Part shown: one piece after another, positions 56,219 through 63,551 of the stretch
How the letters are laid out: each line of letters opens with the position of its first letter
How positions within the stretch are numbered: position 1 is the stretch's first letter
From: Peribolospora baueri
Lineage: Eukaryota > Basidiomycota > Peribolosporomycetes > Peribolosporales > Peribolosporaceae
Assembly (NCBI GenBank): GCA_029717555.1
Contig: JAMDHS010000109.1
Span: 1-63,551 of the forward strand
Reading direction: 5' to 3'
Length of the DNA: 63,551 nt
Position numbers and translations under genes: made by a program
The notes under the pieces: model-generated
Database searches by the model: none
What the model was told of the DNA's origin: nothing
What the model saw: only the letters and a program-made list of their open reading frames with translations

Positions 56219-58346
56219 ATGAACGACCTCGAGAAGCTCCCTGTTTCCGCCCGAGACTCCAATCCGCTCACCGAACATGCTTCGCACTCCAGTGGTGATG
56301 ATGGGGACGGGCAGAAGGACGCGAAGGAGGACAATGGCAAGGACCGCCTCCTGGTCGACTGGGACGGCGACATGGACCCGTCCAACCCGCTCAACTGGTC
56401 CGAAACGAAGAAGTGGGCGGTCATCGTGGCCATCTCGACGGCGAGCATGTGCGTGACGTGCACGAGCAGCATGATCGCCCCGGCGTTCGCCGGCATCGCC
56501 AAGGAGTACCATGTCGGTACGGAGGTGGCCATCCTCGGCCTGTCGCTCTTCGTGGCTGGCTTGGGCCTAGGGCCGCTCTTCCTAGGGCCCCTCTCCGAGT
56601 TCTACGGGCGGAATAGGATCTACTACACCTCCTACATCATCTTCCTTCTTCTCAACTTGCCCGTCACGTTCTCCAACAACGTCGCCGTCTTCATGATCTT
56701 CCGCTTCGCCTCTGGCGTCGCCGGCTCCTCCTTCCTCTCCGTATCTGGAGGCTCCGTGTCGGACCTGTGGCCGAGGCATCGGGTGGGCAGGCCAATGGCC
56801 TTCTACACCGCGTCGCCATTTCTGGGACCCGTCATGGGCCCTCTCATCTCCGGCTTCATCAACCAGAACACGACATGGCGATGGACGTTCCGCGTCATCC
56901 TCATCTGGTGCGCCGCCGAGCTTGTCATCCTCTTTCTCTTCATTCCCGAGACGTACGGTCCGCTCTTGCTCAAGAAGAAGGCACAAAGACTCAGGAAGGA
57001 GACCGGCGATCCGAGGTGGAGGGCACCGATGGAGGAGAGCGAAAAGAGCGTCTTGAGGACTGTGCTCATCAGCTGCACCAGGCCGTTCAGTGAGCGTTTT
57101 CTCCTTTCACAGCCCGTGGTCCGTGTGGTTTGCGCTGACTCCCGGCTCTTTCTCCGCCCCATGCGCTCCTTGCATTGCAGAGCTTCTCGCCTTCGAACCC
57201 GTCCTCTTCCTCCTTTGTTTGTGGAGCGCCATTATCCTCGTGATTTTTTTTTCGTCACATTCCATCCGTTATGCCGTCCTTCCACTCACAATGCGCCTGT
57301 TATCTTATCGTCCAATCGCAGGGCATCCTTTACCTCTTCTTCGAAGCGTTCCCGATCGTTTTCCAGGAGGGGCATGGCTTGTGAGCACTCGGGTTTTCTA
57401 TTCACTCATGCCAGCCTTTAACTTTTGCATTTGCATCCTCACACTTGTGTCCCCTGGACTCCAAACAGCAACGTGCAATGTGGCGGGCTCGCCTTCCTCG
57501 GCATCGGCGTCGGCCTGATCCTGGGCCTCTTGAACGCATTGACCTTCTGGAGCACTCGTTACGAACGAGTCGTCAAGGCCAATGGCGGCTCGGCGCCTCC
57601 TGAAGCGAGGCTGCCCATGTGCATGCTTGGTGCTCTCCTGGTTCCGATAGGTTAGTGGAGATGGAGTTTCTGCGTGATAGGCTCGCGTCGAGACGAACGA
57701 ATGATGTCGCAGCTGGATGAGCTAATCCTCTTCCGGTGAAATGGGTGCAGGCATGTTCTGGTTCGCCTTCACCTCTTACCCGGCAGTCCACTGGATCGTT
57801 CCCGTTCTATCCGGCGTGCCGTTCGGCTGGGGAGTCATCATAATCTACATCGGCGTCTTCACCTATACCATCGATCATTACCGTATCTTCGCCGCGTCCG
57901 CTTTGGCTGCGAATAGTTTCATGCGGAGCAGCTTTGCGGCCGGCTTCCCGTTGTTCGCCACTCAGATGGTGAGTCGAGTCGTCGGAAATGGGAAAGCGAC
58001 CGAGTCCGACTGACGCAGCTCGGTCGGCCTCATCGAGTTCGGCGGGATCTGATGATGCGTTTACCGCTTTCCATGGCTGTGCTCGTTGCTCGACAGTACG
58101 ATCGCTTGGGCACGCCGGGCGCGTCCGCTCTCTTGGCTGGTCTTAACGTCCTCATGGTACCCCTTCCGTGAGCACTCTTTCCATCCCAGAGTAGCGAGGC
58201 CTCTTGGACTGCCATCAAGCTACGACAGTTTTCCCTCCGACTGACGCTTTCCTCTTCCTTTGCCCGTCTTCCACCCCCACTCCCGCAGTTTTCTTTTTTA
58301 CAAATACGGCCCCGCCTTGCGCTCGCGCTCGCGCTTCCTCTCGTGA
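56219..58346 (+). CDS. MFS transporter, DHA1 family (polyamine/drug antiporter-like)
   Basis: Exons 56219-57089, 57181-57239, 57322-57380, 57469-57650, 57751-57968, 58097-58167, 58289-58346; 505 residues. Order: acidic cytosolic N-tail with VDWDGDMDPSNPLNWSETKK (the DPxNPxNWS motif of fungal DHA1 exporters such as Tpo1/Flu1), TM1-2, the GPLSEFYGRNRIY loop, SGVAGSSFLSVSGGSVSDLW, ASPFLGPVMGPLISGFINQN (antiporter motif C), FIPETYGPLLLKKKAQRLRK (the PETY motif and central loop), ILYLFFEAFPIVFQEGHGF, and the C-half signature IDHYRIFAASALAANSFMRS then AAGFPLFATQMYDRLGTPGA. Likely plasma-membrane export of small molecules. It follows the reductase in the same direction 0.9 kb downstream, so a role in product export or self-protection is inferred. 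The C-terminus is short and Arg-rich. Confidence 0.93.
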
Positions 58347-59175
58347 TCTTGCCCATCATGTCATCTCTCGGCCTCCTTCCCTCCCTCCCCACTCCCCCTG
58401 TCAAGTTCGGTTTCATTCTCCATTTTATTCATGCTTAGACGGACTGGCCATGGCAAAATGTACCACACCATACATAGGCATTTCCAGTCGTCGCACTGGC
58501 CGAGCACTGACTGACATCGCAACAAGGCCCTCCCTTCCGCCCATCTCCGATCTTGCTTACGCCGCGTCGCGTCGATCCCGGAGATAATCGTCCGAACTGC
58601 TGCTATCACCAACTGCGACGATCCCCCAGCCTCGTCGACCGCTCGTCCCGTCTCGTCAGCATCACCGCCATGTCGAGTCATTACGAGCGGCCGGCTGGCT
58701 CCATTCCCATCCGCTCGACAGTGTTCCATACCAAACATCAGCATCTCCAGTCCATCCATCACAACTCACTGGCCGAGCACCGACATTGTGCGAGATGACC
58801 TCCGCCCATTTCCGATCTCGCTCGCGCCGCGTCGCCGCCGCACTCGGACGTATTCGTCCGATCTCCTATCGTCCAGTGCGGGGGACGGGTGGGAGGGAGG
58901 GGAGGAGGGGCAGGTCGTCCGAATATCCATGATCACCGCAACGTCGAGTCAGAGTCAGGGAGAGTAGCTAGCCAGCTGATCACTGCGCTGCTCGACCGCT
59001 CGTTGGCGTCTTCCAAAAGCCATACGGGTCGAGGTCAGAAGGCCGTCATAGAAGGAGACGGGCACTCAAGTTTAGATTCTTCGAGCCGTCTCTGTTCGCT
59101 TTTCCTCTTTTCTGCCTCTAGAGCTCGTTCAAAGAACGGCGGTTTTCCCTCCTCCTCGCTCCATCGCCGCTCCTC
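58347..59175. other. Intergenic region containing a diverged tandem duplication
   Basis: About 830 bp between transporter and methyltransferase. Its middle is a two-copy direct repeat (separate entry). The open frames across it are repeats of each other rather than genes. Confidence 0.5.
58461..58870 (+). repeat. Diverged direct tandem repeat, two copies, period about 263 bp
   Basis: Copy 1 (58461-58607) and copy 2 (58724-58870) align over about 147 bp. Both run through CCATACCA/CCATAC, GCATNTCCAGTC, CACTGGCCGAGCAC, CCGCCCAT(C/T)TCCGATCT, CGCCGCGTCG, and AT(A/T)(A/C)TCGTCCGA to CTATC. A second shared block, ATCACCGC then TCGAGTCA, recurs at about 58663-58682 and 58928-58947, so the duplicated unit probably exceeds 220 bp. 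By eye about one in four to five positions differs. Confidence 0.65.
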
Positions 59176-60454
59176 ATGGGATCACTCGAGCAGCGCTCTG
59201 CGGACGGCTCGCAAGACCGCCGGCCCGACGCTGGTGAGCGCATCCCGGCCGGAAAGACGTGGTCCACCGACGCCTATCGTACGAACGCGAGCTTCGTCTA
59301 CGACGCCAGCCACTCTGCCCCCGTACTCGGATTGCTGGACGTCCGGCCGGAGGATGACGTTTTGGAGTGAGTCCCCGATCGGTGCCGAGGCGATGTCTGA
59401 CGGCGAGGGGGTGTCGCGCTGGAGGGGGGTACTCGTTTGACCTTTACCTTTTGCCTGCCCCTGCTCATCGTGCACCAGTCTCGGGTGCGGCACCGGCGAA
59501 CTAACTATCCAGCTCGCCCGCACGGCTCGCTCCGTGGTGGGCGTGGACGCTTCAAAGGAGATGATCGCCGGCGCCCAGTCCCTGCTCGACCAGGTGCGCT
59601 CTTCCGTCCCCTCGGCTTCCACCACCGCCGCCAACGTCTCTTTCAAAGTCGTCGACGCGCAGCGCCTCGTGCCAGATCTGCTGCTGCAGCCGCCATCGTC
59701 CGCGTCCGCACCTTCTGTTCAGCCTTCGATGGAAGGAGCTTTCAGTGCCGTGTTCAGCAACGCGGCGCTGCATTGGATGACGGACGACCACGCAGAGGTC
59801 TTGAGAAGTGTCAAGATGGCGCTCAAGCCGGGAGGCAGGTTCGTGGGCGAGATGGGAGGGTTCGGAAACGTGCAGGGTGAGCGACGGGCGGTGTCGAAAA
59901 TTGCTTTCCTGCATTTCATAAGCGTCTGACCTGACCGGACCGTCCTTCTCCGCGTCCCGCTTGACGTTTTGCAAATACAAAGGTGTTCGAGCTGGCCTTA
60001 TCAACGCCCTCCTCACCCGTAATCTGCCTGGGCCGGACAGGGATCCTTGGTTCTGTGCGTCTCTCATGGTTTCGGAAATCGCATCCTTGGCGCCATGTAC
60101 GAAAATGCTCACACTTTCCCCTCCCCCGCCCATCTCGCCCTCCACTCAACGCCACTCTCTGTGTCTCTCTCAGTCCCGACGACGAAACACTACGCCCGTC
60201 TGCTTACTGAAGCGGGCTTCAACGTGTCCAGCATATCGCTCATCCCGCGTCCTACGCCTCTGCCCACTGGCGTCATGGGCTGGCTGCGCACGTTCGCGAG
60301 CCCGTTTACGGAGGGGCTGAGCGAAAAGGAGAGGGAGGAGGTGTACGAGGAGGTGTGCGAACGCGTCAAGTGGGATCTCAGGGACGACGAGGGACAGTGG
60401 ACGCTCATGTATGTCAGGCTCAGGTTTGCCGCGACCGTCCCGGAGATCGCCTGA
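59176..60454 (+). CDS. Class I SAM-dependent methyltransferase
   Basis: Exons 59176-59366, 59479-59876, 59983-60054, 60174-60454; 313 residues. Motif I is VLDLGCGTGELTIQLART (about 62-79), with its Asp codon split by intron 1. Then VVGVDASKEMIAGAQ (motif II acidic residue binding the ribose), VDAQRLVPD, FSAVFSNAALHWMTDDHAEV and LKPGGRFVGEMGG. The C-terminal part PWFFPTTKHYARLLTEAGFN followed by a SPFTEGLSEKEREEV helix is like trans-aconitate methyltransferase-type O-methyltransferases (COQ5/Tam-like fold), which methylate small carboxylic acids or phenols. No signal peptide, so cytosolic. It is the third plus-strand gene after the reductase and second transporter; a tailoring role in the same pathway is inference. 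All catalytic motifs look intact. Confidence 0.9.
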
Positions 60455-61222
60455 GTGGAACGAGGCGGATCGAGCTTGAGCAAGTCGAGGCAAATGCCTA
60501 GTTCCTTGGATTCTGGATCGCATCGTCCTTTCTATTATTTTAACGTTAAAATTCACATACGAGTCAGACTCTGCCTGTCAGATGCGAGCGGGCGGTGTGC
60601 TTTGTTTTGACGTCGTGTGGACAAAGAGGACACATGCGGTCGATCGGTCGCTAGTCATCAGGACGCTCGGTGGCCGTCTCTCTCGACGAAGTCACGGGTG
60701 GTCTCGGTGGACTTCTGGAGCTCGAGGACGGTCGCAGTGAGGGCGGTGAGCTTGGAAGACTGCTCGGCTAGTTGGGCAGTAACGGAAGTGGAGTTGAGGG
60801 AGCGGGACGCAAAGGTGAGGAGGGACTTGAGGTCGATGAGCTTGTTCATTTCGATTGAGCGAGATTTGGTTCCAGACCTGGCGCCCTCGATGAACTGGGT
60901 TGCAAGCTCGAGCGCTTTGACCATGGCTCTTGGGGGACTGGGCAGCGGCTGGGAGGATCCGGGAGATTCGCAGGGTGGAGGGCGTGGGGGGGGGTTGGGC
61001 GAAGGGGTTGGGGATGTTGATGGGCACGGCGTTGGGTCCTTGGGCGGGACTGATGTCCTCACTCCTGGGGCCCGCCGCCGTTCGACGAGCGGACATATAT
61101 ATGAGTAATGTCGAGTAGAGGGAAGGGCGATTGGGTATGAGGCTGACTACGTTGCTAGAAGGCGGTCTTTGTCTGGAGAGATGATGACCGTTGAAGGGGG
61201 GGAGTTGGGACGGGCATGAGTG

Positions 61223-61330
61223 GGTAGCTGTAACGGGACGGGCCTGTCCAACACCCATCCTGCCACTTGGCCATAAAAGGCACAATATCCCGCTGGTGGG
61301 ATACTTGGACAGGCCACATATATAGCTACC
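61223..61330. repeat. Nested inverted repeat (hairpin-forming, 108 bp)
   Basis: Three nested complementary pairs: GGTAGCT (61223-61229) with AGCTACC (61324-61330); GGCCTGTCCAA (61241-61251) with TTGGACAGGCC (61305-61315), an 11-bp perfect match; and TATCCC with GGGATA around 61286-61303. Could be the end structure of a small DNA element or a cruciform. Confidence 0.6.
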
Positions 61331-61401
61331 AGGCAGATGGATTGGATGATCTGATGGACTGGATGACGCCGCTCTGGGCACGGATTGGTACGGAACTCGG
61401 A

Positions 61402-61423
61402 TGTAACGGGCTGGACCGTTACA
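61402..61423. repeat. Perfect 8-bp inverted repeat TGTAACGG-N6-CCGTTACA
   Basis: Arms TGTAACGG and CCGTTACA flank GCTGGA. The same 8-mer TGTAACGG also occurs at 61229-61236 at the edge of the neighbouring hairpin. The AACGG core matches Myb-type binding sites. Confidence 0.55.
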
Positions 61424-61509
61424 GTAGCTCAGCAGAGTAATTTTTGGTTGGCAGTGGTTCTCTGCATCAGTGAACGATGCAATCAGGCCACCCGAACCAT
61501 GGCGTATTC

Positions 61510-62622
61510 TCAGAGATTGATGTAGTCACTCATCTGACCGACTCCAGCACTTTGGGAGCGAGAACCTAGATGCTCTTCCGGAGCCTGGAGAACCTTGGGC
61601 GGGTCAGTGGCTGTTCTCAACAACTCTCCAGACCTGGAAGGATGTATAAGCGTCAACAGCTTCTCTGAAGTTTTTTGACGCCACAAGGCCAGCACTCGTG
61701 AGACATGGTGTCCCAGAGAAAAAGATAAAAGAAGCAAAGCATGAAAGAGCCCAATTATAGAGAAAAGGAGCCAACACATCATAACCCATGAGTCACCTCG
61801 ACCTCCTCTGTCTCCCTCATAATCTCGACCCACTCCAACTTGCTCCACCTCTCCGGCTCATTCTTGGCCATCTCGAAATGCTTGCACGCCAACGCATACT
61901 GGTTTGCAAAGCGCTCGGGTGAAATTTTGCCGACCCTGGTGCCGAGGCCTGGCATGAGGATCGTGCGGATCATGCTCTCCTCCTGCCCCTCTCCCTCTCC
62001 TGCTGTTGGGTCCAATCCTCGAGTGGCGGCGGGCACGGATCTGCTGTTGTGCCGGTCGACGGCGACCAAGAGGCTCCTGAACAATTCCACGTAAGCTTCT
62101 TCTCATGAAAGGCAGGAGATTTTGTATGCACTGAAGCAAGGGCCTTACTCACCAGACGCAGTTATAGACGACCTCCTTGTTCCACCGCACATCCTCAGGC
62201 GTCCTCATCGTCGGCAGACATGCCACATATCGACACCCAAACGGGTTGACACCGCGAATCTCCTCTGGGATCTGTACAAGCGTGCACGTCCCCGGCGGAG
62301 CATAGCCCTTCCACTCCTCATAAAGCTTGGCTTGCACCGCGCGGGTGAGGGCAAAATAGTCTGAGCGTGGGCTGAACTGGAGCGAGATGGAGTGGTCGAA
62401 AGATCCGTCCATTCTTCCGTAGGAGTTTGCTGGGGACACGATACAGTCAAAGGAGGAGATGGGTGGGGAGAGCCCGAGGAGGGCGTTGAGGCGCTCGTTG
62501 ATGAGTTTGAAGCGCGGGAGGGAGGTGGGTGGGAGGTGGGTTTGTAAGGCGGTGGCGCAGGCGGCAAAGAGGTCGTCGTCGGGAAGGCAGAGGAGGAAGG
62601 TGGGTTCGGAAGAGTTGGGCAT
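61510..62622 (-). CDS. Macro-domain-like protein (ADP-ribose-binding fold)
   Basis: Exons 62622-62153 and 62076-61797, with a probable last exon 61584-61510; about 274 residues. The first exon gives FDCIVSPANSYGRMDGSFDH, close to the macro-domain core that binds ADP-ribose (the INVVVSPANS-type strand and the following Gly-rich turn), then GTCTLVQIPEEIRGVNPFGC and RYVACLPTMRTPEDVRWNKE. The second exon continues through VYNCVWSLLVAVDRHNSRSV and IRTILMPGLGTRVGKISPER, another conserved strand and loop, then FANQYALACKHFEMAKNEPE. Such proteins bind or hydrolyse ADP-ribose derivatives. The 3' end is uncertain: reading on from exon 2 stops at 61779, whereas splicing a GTGACT donor to the 61584 acceptor adds an APEEHLGSRSQSAGVGQ tail. 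Confidence 0.72.
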
Positions 62623-63146
62623 GACTGCTAGTGGAATCGTGAGCAAAGATATGGGTAAAAGGATGAATTGAGAGATTGTGAGAGGCTCAAGAGGGAAAAG
62701 GGAACGATCAAAACGAGAGTCTTCTTATGTGCGGCCAAGAGCACACGTTGACGTCTTGAGCGAAACATTGCCACGTTGAATTCGGCCAGGAAAACTTTCC
62801 TTTACACCGCCTCTCCCGCCTGTCTCCACCTCGACGACGTCTGCACGGTGCCCAAGTTATATCGAGCCATGCGAAACTGCTATCTATCAAGCGTAGGCTG
62901 CAATTCCGCGAGTCGATGCCTCTGTGAGGCCAAGACTGTTGGAAGCTTGGCGAGCAGGTCAAGCTCAGTGACCCTCTCATCTGATAATCTCGACAGTCGC
63001 CCTTCCCAGGCTATTTCAAAACCACAATCTTCAACCCGAATAAGAAACGCAACCTGCCCATCTCTCATGCCGAAAACATCTCTAGCACAGCTTCATCCGC
63101 CCTCACCCCTTCCTCAGCCACTACGCATCCTCTCTGTCTCCTCTCT
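62623..63146. other. Intergenic region macro protein / Srp40 3' end
   Basis: About 520 bp. A 62-residue minus-strand ORF (63068-62880; VAFLIRVEDCGFEIAWEGRL, then LLAKLPTVLASQRHRLAEL) has some protein-like character but no partner exons or family I recognise. I do not call it a gene. Confidence 0.3.
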
Positions 63147-63459
63147 CTAATCGAATTTGATCGAGTTGCTCTTCATCTGTCGTCCCATCCTCGCGTTAGA
63201 CAACATCCACCATGCATCTTTCTCTGCCAGCCCTCACACCCTTCCCATCCCTCCTCCTGAACCTTCTCTACCCCCTAGACTCACCGTGATCTCCCCGCCC
63301 CTGTAGCTCCCCCTCTTCTTCTTGTTCTTCTCCTTCGTGAACGCCTTGCCGCGGGTGACGATCAGGTCCTTCGCTGCGCGGGCTCCAAAGTCGTTTGCCG
63401 AGAGGCCGATGCCTTCAAACGAGTTGTCGCGCAGGCGGTCGTCGCGGAAGGTCACGTCT
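63147..63459 (-). CDS. SRP40: Srp40/Nopp140-type nucleolar protein, C-terminal exons (cut by right edge)
   Basis: Two exons, 63459-63285 and 63176-63147, encode the conserved C-terminal domain of Srp40/Nopp140: DVTFRDDRLRDNSFEGIGLS, ANDFGARAAKDLIVTRGKAF, TKEKNKKKRGSYRGGEIT, then the last ten codons MKSNSIKFD and stop, the typical end of this family. Srp40 is a phosphorylated nucleolar chaperone for snoRNPs involved in rRNA and RNA polymerase I/III function; the acidic Ser-rich repeats that normally make up most of the protein would lie to the right. The final exon is only 30 nt. From 63460 to the window end the sequence is intron-like, ending in a poly-A run on the plus strand. Confidence 0.9.
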
Positions 63460-63551
63460 CTGTTTGAGTTTTTGTGGGGGGAGGGAAGACCAAGCAGAGA
63501 GGAAGGTGAAGAGGGAGCACTGAGAAAGGTGAAAAAGGGAAGGCAAAAAAA

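Larger units (their letters stand above)
60455..61509. other. Region with unassigned minus-strand ORFs and nested inverted repeats
   Basis: About 1.05 kb. On the minus strand two overlapping open frames (61102-60692 and 61062-60658) carry a Pro-rich start (PINIPNPFAQPPPTPSTL) and, in the other frame, a helical/coiled-coil end (VTAQLAEQSSKLTALTATVL). They may be pieces of one frameshifted short gene or of the coiled-coil N-terminus of a LINE ORF1; I cannot decide. Upstream of them (61223-61423) lie several inverted repeats. Confidence 0.35.

Noticed and set aside
62880-63068. 62-residue minus-strand ORF
   Set aside because: Protein-like but short, with no recognisable family and no clear neighbouring exons; not called without transcript support.
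1-63551. CRISPR array, bacterial operon or Shine-Dalgarno signals
   Set aside because: None seen; spliceosomal introns throughout show a eukaryotic nuclear sequence.

Overview
The window reads as nuclear DNA of a basidiomycete, most likely a GC-rich Pucciniomycotina (red-yeast-like) fungus. The evidence is dense short introns (mostly 50-110 nt) with GTGAGT/GTAAGY donors, CTGAC/CTAAC branch points and CAG acceptors, strong C/G third-position use, and a canonical fungal Zn2Cys6 regulator. The lineage call is inference. I placed exon boundaries by eye, checking that reading phase is kept across every junction and that the spliced protein matches family landmarks. No RNA evidence was available.

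Left part, 1-22 kb: a Zn2Cys6 transcription factor cut by the left edge (minus), a PP2A activator (PTPA/Rrd), a putative-sensor-like membrane protein, a secreted GH2 beta-mannosidase with 11 exons, a cytosolic 5'-nucleotidase-type metallophosphoesterase (minus), the SNARE Use1 and the ER membrane complex subunit Emc10.

Middle part, 22-45 kb: a Nup120/Nup160 nucleoporin (minus), RanBP1/Yrb1 (minus), a p24 (Emp24-type) cargo receptor, Lto1, and a CFEM protein gene whose 5' and 3' halves lie on opposite strands. A repeat-rich stretch follows, holding a LINE 5' fragment and a Ty3/Gypsy fossil. Beyond it are ribosomal protein uS5 (RPS2), with an intron inside its start codon and a 7-nt exon, a decayed haloacid-dehalogenase-type hydrolase, a PUA/ASCH-like fragment, and a PhoD-like phosphatase whose only plausible long start is GTG.

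Right part, 45-63.5 kb: a candidate metabolic cluster made of an MFS transporter (minus), an adenylation-thiolation-reductase (carboxylate-reductase type) enzyme, a second MFS transporter and a class I methyltransferase. After this come a region with nested inverted repeats, a macro-domain-like protein (minus), and the 3' end of an Srp40/Nopp140 gene cut by the right edge.

The housekeeping genes fall loosely into nuclear transport (Nup120, RanBP1), early secretory pathway (Use1, Emc10, p24) and ribosome biogenesis or function (uS5, Lto1, Srp40). The most interesting candidates are the reductase cluster, the split CFEM gene, and the unusual splicing of uS5 and of the Zn2Cys6 factor.
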